Of a stretch of 64,000 nt of DNA, positions 44,606 through 53,189 are shown in pieces. The notes under the pieces were generated by a model. It saw only the letters and a program-made list of their open reading frames with translations, searched no databases and had not been told where the DNA came from. The stretch covers positions 2,976,001-3,040,000 of the forward strand of contig OW818693.1 of assembly GCA_942493335.1 (NCBI GenBank). The letters run 5' to 3'. This stretch comes from JAEWSN01 sp942493335 (lineage in GTDB: Bacteria > Bacillota > Clostridia > DSM-8532). Each line of letters starts with the position of its first letter. Within the stretch, counting starts at the first letter, position 1. The translations under genes were made by a program, and so were the position numbers.

Positions 44606-45382
44606 TTATAATTCCTGTCTGGACAGTGACCAGGAGGCTGTTGCCCAGCATGCGACGATGGAGAGGATACCGACAACAGCGGGGCGGAGCGCTTCCCTGG
44701 CAGTCATCAGGCCGTCCAGCGCTCTTGTCGGCAGAGAGGACAACAGGACTGGCGACCAGTCGCGGAGGCCGGGCAGACCACTGATGGCCATCAGCATAAA
44801 GAGAAGGCCGAAGGCGATCAGCGCGGAGATTGCTGGCGTGCGGGACAGAGTGCTCGCAAGAAGGGTGACGGCACCGGCGAAAAGAAGATACAGCCACATC
44901 ATGAGAAGGGCCGACCAAGTACCGGCAACGATAGCCTCATGAAACAAAAACTCCGTATAAAGAAGGAAAATGCAGGCCGACAGCCAATAGGCCAGCGTTA
45001 TCACCGCAAGAGAAGCAGATAGACGGGAGAAGAGGTAAATCGTACGGGAAACACCTTTCGTCAAAACAAGCGCGGCAGTCCCATCCGTTTTCTCCTGGGA
45101 GATGCCGCCCATGAACACCAGAACCACTGCGAACAGGAGAAGCTGTGAAGTATTCTTCAGGAACTGTTCATAAGCTGAAAAGAGGTCCGGCGTCGGCAGG
45201 ATGATCTGGACGCCGCCCATTCCCGAGGTGCCCGTCATCAGCTTGAGGAGTTCCGGCGTCAATTTAGCTGTCAGCGGGCTGAGCAGACCGAAAAAAAGAA
45301 AAAGCACCAGCAGAATGATTCTTTTCGGATCCCGGAGGGTTTCGAGCCATTCCCGTTTCCATAGTGCTGAAAGATGCCTCAT
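44606..45382 (-). CDS. ABC-2 type permease (YxlG-like)
   Basis: Membrane component of an ABC exporter, 258 residues with six predicted helices and a leading cytoplasmic segment (LWKREWLETLRDPKRIILLV) typical of ABC-2/NosY-type permeases. AAAGGAGGG precedes the ATG. It is the last gene of the sigma-factor operon, 1 bp after the ATPase stop. By position it corresponds to YxlG of Bacillus. The cargo is unknown. Confidence 0.88.
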   Translation of the reverse strand: MRHLSALWKREWLETLRDPKRIILLVLFLFFGLLSPLTAKLTPELLKLMTGTSGMGGVQIILPTPDLFSAYEQFLKNTSQLLLFAVVLVFMGGISQEKTDGTAALVLTKGVSRTIYLFSRLSASLAVITLAYWLSACIFLLYTEFLFHEAIVAGTWSALLMMWLYLLFAGAVTLLASTLSRTPAISALIAFGLLFMLMAISGLPGLRDWSPVLLSSLPTRALDGLMTAREALRPAVVGILSIVACWATASWSLSRQEL

Positions 45383-45383
45383 G

Positions 45384-46331
45384 TCACAAGCCCTCCTTTC
45401 TGGTATCCGCAGGTTGTACGGCGCTCAGGAAAATATCTTCCAGCGAAGGGGTGACGGGCTCGAGCAGAAGCAGGGCCAGATCAAGTTCCGATGCGATTTT
45501 GGGGAGGCGGTAGCCCCCAATCCCCTCATGTCGCGCGGTCACAAACAGGTCCCTGTCTTCCCCCGGCCGAAGCTTAGAAGCCCATGCTTCCTGCTCCAGT
45601 GCGGTTTTCATTCGGGCGAGTTGCGCTTCGTTTTCCACCCGGATATGCCACTCATTCATGGCGTACCGATTCTTGAGCGAGGCCAGGTCATCTTCCGCAA
45701 CCAGTTTTCCCTGATGAAGAATCGCCACGCGGTCACAGACTCGCTCAATGTCGGTAAGAATATGGGTTGAAAAAAAGACGGTGGTTTTGCCGGATAACGC
45801 GCGGATGATATCCATGACATCTTTCCGTCCAAGCGGATCAAGCGCGGAGGCGGGCTCATCCAGCAGAAGCAGCTTCGGTTTGTGCAGGAGTGCCTGTGCG
45901 ATGCCCAGCCGCTGCTTCATGCCACGGGAATAACCGCCGAGGCGACGCTTGGGTTTAATGAGGCCGACCAGGCCAAGCGTCTCTGAAATTCTCAGCATCA
46001 GCTCCTTGTGCGGGATTCCATACAGCCGTCCTGTGTAGGCCAGATATTCCTCCGCGGACATCCACGGATGATAATTCGGGACATCCGGCAGGTAGCCGAT
46101 GGACTCCCGACCGGTTGCGTGTCCGAAAGAGACGGGTTTTCCCGCAATGCGTATTTCCCCTGAGGTTGGGCGAACCAAGCCGACGATCATTCTGAGAGTG
46201 GTTGTCTTTCCAGCGCCGTTCGGTCCCAGAAAGCCGTATATGGTGCCTTCGGGAACGAGAAGGTCCAGATTGTCCACAGCCGTAAGGGTTCCATACCCCT
46301 TGCGGAGGGACACAAGCTCCAATGCATTCAT
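45384..46331 (-). CDS. ABC transporter ATP-binding protein (YxlF-like)
   Basis: Nucleotide-binding subunit, 315 residues. Walker A is GPNGAGKTTT near residue 38, the signature is GGYSRGMKQRLGIAQAL, and Walker B is LLLLDEPASALDP. The extra C-terminal domain of about 90 residues fits drug/lipid exporter ATPases of the CcmA type. ATG 46331 follows AGGAG and overlaps the upstream small gene (ATGA). It pairs with the downstream permease. Confidence 0.92.
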   Translation of the reverse strand: MNALELVSLRKGYGTLTAVDNLDLLVPEGTIYGFLGPNGAGKTTTLRMIVGLVRPTSGEIRIAGKPVSFGHATGRESIGYLPDVPNYHPWMSAEEYLAYTGRLYGIPHKELMLRISETLGLVGLIKPKRRLGGYSRGMKQRLGIAQALLHKPKLLLLDEPASALDPLGRKDVMDIIRALSGKTTVFFSTHILTDIERVCDRVAILHQGKLVAEDDLASLKNRYAMNEWHIRVENEAQLARMKTALEQEAWASKLRPGEDRDLFVTARHEGIGGYRLPKIASELDLALLLLEPVTPSLEDIFLSAVQPADTRKEGL

Positions 46332-46546
46332 TGATCTTCTCCTGTGTTCGGCAGCCGGCCGATCAGAAAATAGGCAAGGACGCCGAAAAGCTCCAACAGA
46401 ACAATAATCGCACACCACAGGATCTTGTTGCCCCATCTCACCCGGGTGTCCTCTTTGAACAGGTTGATGACGGACAGGATCTGTGCGCCAAGCTGCAGAA
46501 GGAAAAGGGGGATCAGGAACGGTAGATAGGCTTGAATGAGATCCAT
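46328..46546 (-). CDS. Small PLDc_N-domain membrane protein (YxlE-like)
   Basis: A 72-residue protein with two transmembrane helices. The second half (LWCAIIVLLELFGVLAYFLI, then GR) matches the phospholipase D N-terminal-like (PLDc_N) small membrane proteins. In Bacillus the sigY operon encodes such a protein as YxlE, and YxlC/YxlE are reported negative regulators of SigY. The ATG at 46546 has GGAGG upstream. It overlaps the ATPase start by 4 bp. Confidence 0.8.
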   Translation of the reverse strand: MDLIQAYLPFLIPLFLLQLGAQILSVINLFKEDTRVRWGNKILWCAIIVLLELFGVLAYFLIGRLPNTGEDQ

Positions 46547-46548
46547 GG

Positions 46549-46812
46549 TCAAACCTCCGTTTCCGGCTGCTTCCGGCTTTTCTTCCGACGGACCAGGAAC
46601 CAATAGAGCACGAACGGAACAGGGCATGTGGTCATTCCCCAGATCGCCCAAATCCAGTAGTAACGGATTCCATGTTTTCTACCGTCAAAAAAAAGGAACA
46701 GGCCTTGCGAAAAAACAAGCAGGAGAACAAGAATCAGTTGCCAGAGCAGCAATTGATCCGAACCATCGGTAAGGACAGGAAGCAGAAGTCCGTTGCGGAT
46801 GGATTCCATCAT
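46549..46812 (-). CDS. Small membrane protein (YxlD position)
   Basis: An 87-residue protein with two helices (LILVLLLVFSQGLFLFF; WIWAIWGMTTCPVPFVLYWF) and a basic C-terminus (RRKKSRK). The position and the WAIWGMTTCPVPFVLYW segment suggest a PLDc_N relative like YxlD; the match is weaker than for the next gene. Its start overlaps the preceding stop (ATGA) and it is 2 bp before the next gene, so all are tightly coupled. Confidence 0.7.
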   Translation of the reverse strand: MMESIRNGLLLPVLTDGSDQLLLWQLILVLLLVFSQGLFLFFDGRKHGIRYYWIWAIWGMTTCPVPFVLYWFLVRRKKSRKQPETEV

Positions 46813-47141
46813 GAGCGATGCCCCTCCTCCTGACGCAGGACCCCGCTGGCGATGAACCAGAGGATGCCGGTCGTCAGTCCAATCACCTGCAGAAGGCCGA
46901 ACAGGAGAAGGGATGCGTTCAGGAGTGCAGCCTCCACACCCAGTATCGCAAGGGCGATGCCGAGGAAAACGAGCGTTTCGCGCAGGAACCTTTTGTTGCG
47001 GCGCTTCCCGGCTTCTGCAGCCATCGCCTTGAAACGGCCTGACGGCGGAGTGAGCAGGCTGACGTGGGTCTGTTCATCGGCGAGATGCTTCAACTTCTTC
47101 ACAATCTCTTCCTCATCGATGTTCACTTCTTCTTCACGCAT
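46809..47141 (-). CDS. Putative anti-sigma membrane protein (YxlC-like)
   Basis: A 110-residue protein with an acidic N-terminus (MREEEVNIDEEEIVKKLKHL), then two helices (LVFLGIALAILGVEAALL; LLLFGLLQVIGLTTGILWFI). Size, topology and position directly after the ECF sigma gene fit YxlC, which with YxlE restrains SigY in Bacillus. It overlaps the sigma gene by 8 bp. The anti-sigma role is inferred. Confidence 0.75.
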   Translation of the reverse strand: MREEEVNIDEEEIVKKLKHLADEQTHVSLLTPPSGRFKAMAAEAGKRRNKRFLRETLVFLGIALAILGVEAALLNASLLLFGLLQVIGLTTGILWFIASGVLRQEEGHRS

Positions 47142-47712
47142 GCAATGCCAACCCCTTTCTGAGTCTTCCGAGGCCGTAATGGATTTTCGATTTCACGGTA
47201 CCCTCCGGAATGCCAAGCATCCGGGCTACGTTTTTATTGGTATATCCATGCACATATCTCATCAAAACGGCAAATCGCACATCCTGGGGCAGCAGCGACA
47301 ACTGTTCCTGCAAATCCACCGCGTCGCCATCACCGGCAGACAACATTCCGGCATATCGGACCGATTGACCACCGTCCGGATTTCCTGCCATGGTACTTGT
47401 CGGCAGGTCGCCTTCTGATAGATCCTCCAGGGTCGACTCGTGCTTCCTTTTTTTCAACAGGTCCAGGAAAAGGTTTCTGGAAATGGTGCAAAGCCAGGTG
47501 TGTAGATCCGCTTTCTCCGGGCGGAATTGATCCAGCTTCGACATGCCGCGGATTAAGGCCTCCTGCACAAGATCAGCCGTGTCCGCGTCCGGAACGCCGA
47601 GACCGGTCAGATAGCGAAAGACGACAGGCCAGGCCTCTTCCATAAGGAAGGCCATGGCAGTCTCATCGCCGGCACGGGCGGCTTCTACATTCCGGTTTCG
47701 ATCTTCGCGCAT
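47134..47712 (-). CDS. sigY: ECF RNA polymerase sigma factor (SigY-like)
   Basis: An ECF sigma factor of 192 residues. Region 2 includes DLVQEALIRGMSKLDQF and WLCTISRNLFLDLLKK; region 4 includes DVRFAVLMRYVHGYTNKNVA and GIPEGTVKSKIHYGL. A longer than usual linker (about 45 residues) separates them. GGAAAGGA precedes the ATG. It starts an operon with genes corresponding to yxlC, yxlD, yxlE, yxlF and yxlG; the SigY name rests on this order and the promoter, not a measured match. Confidence 0.88.
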   Translation of the reverse strand: MREDRNRNVEAARAGDETAMAFLMEEAWPVVFRYLTGLGVPDADTADLVQEALIRGMSKLDQFRPEKADLHTWLCTISRNLFLDLLKKRKHESTLEDLSEGDLPTSTMAGNPDGGQSVRYAGMLSAGDGDAVDLQEQLSLLPQDVRFAVLMRYVHGYTNKNVARMLGIPEGTVKSKIHYGLGRLRKGLALHA

Positions 47713-47782
47713 GCGGCGTCCTTTCCGTTTTCCAGCAGTCTTGCTCGGTTCCGACCCATGTTGTTCTTCCTGTCCTCTCTTT

Positions 47783-47808
47783 TACGACTGGGCAAGCCGG
47801 AACGTTCA
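47783..47808 (-). promoter_or_regulatory. Putative autoregulatory SigY-type promoter
   Basis: On the minus strand TGAACG (47803-47808) is followed after 16 bp by CGTA (47783-47786). The SigY promoter in Bacillus is recalled as TGAACG-16-CGTC, so this fits with one mismatch. It lies about 70 bp upstream of the sigma gene, as expected for an autoregulated ECF operon. Confidence 0.6.
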
Positions 47809-47961
47809 ATCAAACAGGAAGATATTTTCTTGCGCGGGCCGGCAGTCCGGATGGATTTCAAGCCGGGTCCCTTTGCGCTTGGACATGCGGCATGCCGGGC
47901 ATTGCACCGCCGTTACAATTCCATGACGATCACAGCGAAATCTCCTGCATCAGGGCATTTA

Positions 47962-47970
47962 TGGTATAAT
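47962..47970 (+). promoter_or_regulatory. Extended -10 promoter of walRK
   Basis: TGG-TATAAT, an extended -10 element, 31 bp before the walR start; the -35 region is poor. Confidence 0.55.
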
Positions 47971-48001
47971 TTTATCATATATGCCTGAAAGGACGATCAA
48001 T

Positions 48002-48709
48002 ATGAAACGTCGAATCCTCATTGTGGACGATGAACGGAATATTGTGGACATTCTGAAATTCAACCTCCAAAAGGAGGGTTTCGACACGCTTGAAGCCTAT
48101 GACGGGCTGGCCGGCGTGGAAATGTTCGAGAAGGAGAAGCCGGACCTCATCCTGCTGGACCTGATGCTGCCGGAAATGGACGGATTCACCGTCTGCCGCC
48201 GCATCCGCCAGACCTCCCAGGTGCCCATTCTCATGCTGACGGCACGGGAGGAGGAAGTGGACAAGGTCCTTGGGCTCGAACTCGGTGCGGATGACTACAT
48301 CACCAAACCGTTCAGCCCGCGGGAACTGATGGCACGCGTCAAGGCGAATCTGCGCCGTACTGCGGACGAAGCGGAAAAGGCGGAGAAGAAGACAGGCGGC
48401 GTTCCGACCTTGAAGGCAGGGGACCTGGAGGTGGATTCCGTCCAGTACGAAGTGCGCCGTGCCGGCCATGTGCTGGAGCTGACCCTGCGGGAATTCGAGT
48501 TGGTGCGTTTTCTGGTGCAGCAGAAAGGCCAGGTCTTCACACGGGAAAACCTACTGGAGAAGGTCTGGGGCTACGAATATTACGGCGATGTCCGCACGGT
48601 GGACGTTACGGTCCGCCGACTGCGTGAAAAGCTGGAGCATGAACCCAGCCATCCCGAGTATATTCTGACCCGCCGCGGCGTCGGATATTACTTCAATCCA
48701 AACCTGTAG
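48002..48709 (+). CDS. walR: Response regulator WalR (YycF)
   Basis: OmpR/PhoB-type response regulator of the essential cell-wall two-component system, 235 residues. The receiver domain starts RRILIVDDERNIV and has the phospho-acceptor Asp near 53 (LILLDLMLPEMDGF) and the T/K switch residues (LMLTA; DYITKPFSPREL). The winged-helix DNA-binding domain includes FTRENLLEKVWGYEYYGDVR and RLREKLE. ATG 48002 has AAAGGA upstream. It is followed 7 bp later by its kinase. Confidence 0.96.
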   Translation: MKRRILIVDDERNIVDILKFNLQKEGFDTLEAYDGLAGVEMFEKEKPDLILLDLMLPEMDGFTVCRRIRQTSQVPILMLTAREEEVDKVLGLELGADDYITKPFSPRELMARVKANLRRTADEAEKAEKKTGGVPTLKAGDLEVDSVQYEVRRAGHVLELTLREFELVRFLVQQKGQVFTRENLLEKVWGYEYYGDVRTVDVTVRRLREKLEHEPSHPEYILTRRGVGYYFNPNL

Positions 48710-48716
48710 GCCGCCG

Positions 48717-50678
48717 ATGGAACGACCGAATCGGCTCAATCGGATCCTCACGAAAAGAAAGTCCGGCCCGGGTGGCCCTGCGGCATACTTCCGCACCATC
48801 CAGTGGCGGCTTATTTTCATCCTGTTCATGATCACCTTTGTGCTGATGTCGGTCATCTGGGTCTTTCTGACCTACAATGTGGAGCGAAGCTTCTTCTATG
48901 AAACATTCCAGAGCCAGATCGAGCTCAACTACAACAGCCTTGGCGTCAAGGAGTCGGATACCACCGCGAAGCTCAAGGAATGGCTCAGCACAAAGCCGGA
49001 AATCACCGGCTTGATTTCCGGTGAAGACAAAAGCTTCACGATGATCGACAAGCAAACCGGTGAAATCCTGTATTCATCCGATCCCGTCTATCAGGATGCT
49101 GAACTGCAGGACCAGTTCCTGCCGGCAATCATCAAATCCGTCAATCTCATGTCGGTGATGCAGGGGGCTTCCGAGGGGATCAACCCGACCCACACCCGGA
49201 CAAACATCACCGGGCTTGGGGATTTCTATGATTACGTCCGCTTTCAGCCGTTACAGGACCATAACGTGATTCTGTTTTTCAAATACAGTCGTGTAAAGGC
49301 ATTGAAAGTCCTCAACGAATTCAACGGCATGATTCTGTTCAGTATTTTCATCGCACTGGTGGCCGCGCTGGGAATCGGTGTCGCCATGTCCCGCACCATC
49401 ACCCGGCCCATCACGGATATCATGCACAAGGCGGAAAGCATTACAGCCGGCGAGTTCGGGCAACTGCTCGAAGTCAAGTCGGCCGATGAAATCGGCAAGT
49501 TGACGGCTACCTTCAACTTCATGTCCACGCGCCTCAAAAGCATGCTTACAGAAATCGCCGCGGAAAAAAGCAAGGTGGAAACCGTCATCAACCACATGAC
49601 GGACGGTGTTCTGGCGTTCGATCGGAACGGGCTGGCCATCCACGTAAACCATGCGGCGGCAAGCCTGCTTGCGCCCCTGACGGACCGAAGGAACCATCCC
49701 TCGTCCGGGAAGGGATCCAGACAGGTTGTCCGTCGGGAATCATTTTCCGAGAAGCCGATCCAGTTCGATGAGTTGATGCGGGAACTGGGCGTTTCCACAA
49801 CCCTTGATACGTTTCTCCGTCTGGCGGAAGGTGCTTCAAAACCTGTTACGGTGCCGCTTGCGGATCGGTTTCTGCGGCTCCAGTTCGCGACGTTTGCCGA
49901 TGAGGCAGGCCAAAGAAGCGGGATCATCATCGTCCTTCAGGACATTACGGAAGAGCACCGGCTGGAAAACATGCGCCGCGAATTCGTGGCGAATGTATCC
50001 CATGAACTGCGCACGCCGCTGACCTCCGTTATAAGCTATACGGAAACCCTGCTGGATGGCGCCGTGGAGGACCGGGAAATCACGATACGGTTTCTGAAGG
50101 TCATCAACGACGAAGCGGATCGCATGGATCGTCTGGTGAGGGATCTGTTGCAGCTCTCCCACCATGACAGTGGCCTGCAGCTGTCCCTCTCTCCCGTGGA
50201 TCCCGAGGAGCTCATGCGGGTCTGTCTGGAAAGACTCCGTCACGCGGCGAATGAGAAAAAGCAGACGTTGTCCCTTGTCCGTGCGGCTGACCTGCCGGTT
50301 CCCCTGCTTGTGCAGGGCGATCGGGACCGCCTGGAGCAGCTGTTTCTCAACATCGTCGGGAATGCTGTGAAATATACGCCGGCAGGTGGCTCGGTAAGTG
50401 TGGAGCTGAAACGGCAGGGGGAAGTTCTGGCCATCCTCGTGAAGGATACGGGGATCGGGATCCCGGAACAGGATCTGGATCGGATTTTCGAAAGGTTTTA
50501 CCGCGTTGACAAGGCCCGATCCCGGCAAATGGGTGGAACAGGGCTGGGGCTTGCCATCGCAAAGGAAATCGCCTTGATGCATGGCGGCGACATCCGTGCA
50601 CAGTCCCGGATGAATGAAGGCTCCGAGATGACCATTACGTTGCCGTTGTCTTCCGTGCAACCCGCTCCGGTCGAATGA
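48717..50678 (+). CDS. walK: Sensor histidine kinase WalK (YycG)
   Basis: A 653-residue membrane kinase. It has an N-terminal helix (about residues 36-58), an extracellular domain of about 140 residues, a second helix, a HAMP domain (RTITRPITDIMHKAESITAG), a PAS domain with the MTDGVLAFDRNGLAIHVN entry, HisKA VSHELRTPLTSVISY with the phospho-His, and an HATPase (NAVKYTPAGG; DTGIGIPEQDLDRIFERFYR; GTGLGLAIAKEI). The architecture is that of WalK. It controls cell-wall turnover genes with WalR. Confidence 0.96.
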   Translation: MERPNRLNRILTKRKSGPGGPAAYFRTIQWRLIFILFMITFVLMSVIWVFLTYNVERSFFYETFQSQIELNYNSLGVKESDTTAKLKEWLSTKPEITGLISGEDKSFTMIDKQTGEILYSSDPVYQDAELQDQFLPAIIKSVNLMSVMQGASEGINPTHTRTNITGLGDFYDYVRFQPLQDHNVILFFKYSRVKALKVLNEFNGMILFSIFIALVAALGIGVAMSRTITRPITDIMHKAESITAGEFGQLLEVKSADEIGKLTATFNFMSTRLKSMLTEIAAEKSKVETVINHMTDGVLAFDRNGLAIHVNHAAASLLAPLTDRRNHPSSGKGSRQVVRRESFSEKPIQFDELMRELGVSTTLDTFLRLAEGASKPVTVPLADRFLRLQFATFADEAGQRSGIIIVLQDITEEHRLENMRREFVANVSHELRTPLTSVISYTETLLDGAVEDREITIRFLKVINDEADRMDRLVRDLLQLSHHDSGLQLSLSPVDPEELMRVCLERLRHAANEKKQTLSLVRAADLPVPLLVQGDRDRLEQLFLNIVGNAVKYTPAGGSVSVELKRQGEVLAILVKDTGIGIPEQDLDRIFERFYRVDKARSRQMGGTGLGLAIAKEIALMHGGDIRAQSRMNEGSEMTITLPLSSVQPAPVE

Positions 50679-50766
50679 CGGGTTGGAAGATACGGATACG
50701 AAAAGCGCAACCTGGAAGTACGATGGCAAGGTTGGTCTTGCAAGGGACAAGAACACGTAAATCCGC

Positions 50767-50800
50767 TGTAATGGTTCTGTAACAGGTTATGGGTTATAAT
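50767..50800 (+). promoter_or_regulatory. WalR binding box and promoter
   Basis: TGTAAT (50767-50772), 5 bp, TGTAAC (50778-50783) matches the WalR consensus of two TGTWAH half-sites with 5 bp between. TATAAT (50795-50800) follows at 11 bp, so the box takes the place of a -35 element, as in WalR-activated promoters. It would drive the secreted protein gene, then yycH and yycI. Confidence 0.75.
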
Positions 50801-50879
50801 CATATTGTATCGGTCTATGCCGTGGGCGCGGATCGGATTTGAATCGGAATGAATTCTGAGTCAAAGTTGGGAGAACACA

Positions 50880-51530
50880 ATGACGAAGCGTTTTGTATTC
50901 CTGCTGGTTCTGTTGCTGGTCCTGATGGGCAGCACGCTGACAGCGCTTGCAGAGAATACGGACATTCCCACGAAGGGGAGCGTAACCGTAGAAAAAATTC
51001 CTTCGGATATCACATCGGCCGGTGGAATCGAATATTATGCCAGCAAGAATGAAGACGTTTTTTTCAATCAGGATGAATCCTCGGCGGACAGTTTTTTAGT
51101 CTCCATTGCCGCGAACCGGGACCTGAAAGCCAATGATCCGCTTCGATTCATCCTGAACGGAAGTGTCAGGATCGATTCGGATGCCAAGCTGGACCAGGAC
51201 GATACGGTCATCATCCTTCTCTACATCAAGCGGGATGGGAAATTCGTACCACTGACGACGGTCGACGCGAAGATCAACAAGGACACCAATCTGGTGGAAA
51301 CACCGTTGCTTCTGTATGCAAAGGTGAAACTGGACAATCTCGGCAATGACAAGGTCAATGAAATCCGCGTGATTGCCTTCCACAAATCAGATCTGAAAGG
51401 CAAGCTGGAATTGGACAAGAACCTCCAGATCACCGACATGAAAGTGGTTGCCAGAACCTATTCATTCATGGAACGCATCCGGATCGGCTTGTCGGAAGTG
51501 ACCAAGAAAACCTTCCAGATTTCGGAATAG
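50880..51530 (+). CDS. Secreted protein of unknown function in the walRK locus
   Basis: A 216-residue protein with a signal peptide (about residues 1-24, ending ALAE). The mature part is predicted mostly beta (SADSFLVSIAANRDLKANDP; VIILLYIKRDGKFVPLTT) with a charged C-terminus. I do not recognise a family. It sits between walK and yycH, where most Bacillota have no gene, behind a WalR box, and 11 bp before yycH. A role in wall homeostasis or as a WalK-related periplasmic factor is inference from context. Confidence 0.8.
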   Translation: MTKRFVFLLVLLLVLMGSTLTALAENTDIPTKGSVTVEKIPSDITSAGGIEYYASKNEDVFFNQDESSADSFLVSIAANRDLKANDPLRFILNGSVRIDSDAKLDQDDTVIILLYIKRDGKFVPLTTVDAKINKDTNLVETPLLLYAKVKLDNLGNDKVNEIRVIAFHKSDLKGKLELDKNLQITDMKVVARTYSFMERIRIGLSEVTKKTFQISE

Positions 51531-51541
51531 GCGGCCGTCGA

Positions 51542-53188
51542 ATGATCGAGGCCGGACGCAAGGAACAATTGAAAACGGGCTTGCTGGTCGCCCTTGTGCT
51601 GACCAGCATTTTGCAAGTGGGGATTCACTGGAGCCGTCAGCTTCAATGGAATCCCTTTAGTTTTGCGTCCGGACTTTTTCATCGGAGTGCAGTGGATCCG
51701 GCGGTCAATGAGCGCTTTCTGGATGTCAGGAAAGTGGACTACATCACCCCGAACCGCATTGTCATATCCGACGAACAGTCCGGACAATGGGCGATTGACA
51801 GGGCGGGAGACACGTGGAAGTCCGCCTGGAAAGATTTGAAGCAGCAGTACCTGCCCCTGCTGGCAACGGAAAAGTGGGATAAACAGCTCCTCCGGACCAC
51901 ATGGGAACAAATTCTTGCTGAAAACCGGATTGTGTTGTACGAATTCGAACGGCCCATTCCGGCCGATCTTCTTCCATGGCTGACGACGCCGTCCTCGGAG
52001 CGGAAGACGTTGCCCGTGTCCCCTTCGATCCCGGACATCCTGAAGATTGCCATGGTGCCCAAGGGAAGCGTCAACAACAACATCAATACGCTGTATGTGC
52101 TTGCCTCGGACGGCGTGTACCGGTTTTCCCTCGAACTGTCCGCAAACGCGCTGTCCAAGGACTGGTACCTGATGGACAGCGCGACCCTTGCCACAGGTGA
52201 GAACCAACTGCTGGGCTTGATGGGGAAGACGTTCAATGCGGATCATGTGAGTCCGGATCTGCTGATGGCCTTTGACGAGCCGACGGTCGTAACGATGCCG
52301 GTCTATGAGGCAAGCTTGCCGGGAGCGGTCCCGTCGGGCGGATTCAAGTCAGACAACCTGCAGGCGCTGCAGGAAAGTGTGCTTCTGAACCGGAAGGACA
52401 GCCTGCTGACGGGGTTGGACAGTGAGACCGGGGATGTCACCTTCTCCGATTGGGAAAACACCTTCCGCGTCGATTCCGCGGCAAACCTGACCTATCAGTA
52501 CTTGCCGGGGCCGGGAACGAAGGGAACTTCCATGGAAGAAGCTTTCATCCAGGCCGTGGATTTTTTGGAAGAACGACGCAACAAGCTGGGCAACACGGAC
52601 ATCATCCTTTATGATGTGGTTCCGGTGGAAGGAAAGGTTCAGGGATTAGCTCCGACGATTATGAACGCAGTCCCTCTTCCCGGGTTTACTGCAGGGCTGA
52701 CTTCCATGGCCGGTTCACAGAGTGGAACCGCCCGAAAGGCGGAGGCATCCGGTTCTGTCGCCAGAACTGCGGTGCTTGCGAATGGCGGGAAAGCGACCGT
52801 GTCGACGCCAGTGACGAATGCAAACGCCTTTGTCTTTACGTTTGCCTACCGGGTGGATGGATATACGGTCCTGATGAAAAATGCGGAAGGGAATCCGGTT
52901 CCGCCCATCACCGTAACGGCCATCGCAGATCGCGTGGTTTCCTGTGAATGGTGCATACGGGCATTCACGCCGACAGCGAACCATTCCTGGGATCTCTTCT
53001 TCATGAATTTCTATTATTCAGCCATTGAAAGCTTTCCCTTCCTGATGAACAAGGATCAGGAACTGTCCGTGCTCAAGAACGGATATCTTCTCTCTGCAAA
53101 GGAGCCCAGCGCTGAAATGCGGCCGCAATGGATTTTTGAGTCCAATCAGGTGACAAACACGCTTCCCATGCAGCAAGGAGGCGAATGA
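51542..53188 (+). CDS. yycH: WalRK regulatory protein YycH
   Basis: Membrane-anchored, mostly extracellular protein that with YycI modulates WalK. One N-terminal helix (TGLLVALVLTSILQVGIHW) is followed by a long extracellular domain. At 548 residues it is longer than the 455-residue Bacillus protein. Sequence identity is low, so the call rests on topology, size class, and position before yycI. A Ser/Thr/Ala-rich stretch near residue 395 is a likely insertion. The ribosome binding site is weak; coupling to the upstream gene is likely. Confidence 0.85.
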   Translation: MIEAGRKEQLKTGLLVALVLTSILQVGIHWSRQLQWNPFSFASGLFHRSAVDPAVNERFLDVRKVDYITPNRIVISDEQSGQWAIDRAGDTWKSAWKDLKQQYLPLLATEKWDKQLLRTTWEQILAENRIVLYEFERPIPADLLPWLTTPSSERKTLPVSPSIPDILKIAMVPKGSVNNNINTLYVLASDGVYRFSLELSANALSKDWYLMDSATLATGENQLLGLMGKTFNADHVSPDLLMAFDEPTVVTMPVYEASLPGAVPSGGFKSDNLQALQESVLLNRKDSLLTGLDSETGDVTFSDWENTFRVDSAANLTYQYLPGPGTKGTSMEEAFIQAVDFLEERRNKLGNTDIILYDVVPVEGKVQGLAPTIMNAVPLPGFTAGLTSMAGSQSGTARKAEASGSVARTAVLANGGKATVSTPVTNANAFVFTFAYRVDGYTVLMKNAEGNPVPPITVTAIADRVVSCEWCIRAFTPTANHSWDLFFMNFYYSAIESFPFLMNKDQELSVLKNGYLLSAKEPSAEMRPQWIFESNQVTNTLPMQQGGE

Positions 53189-53189
53189 G

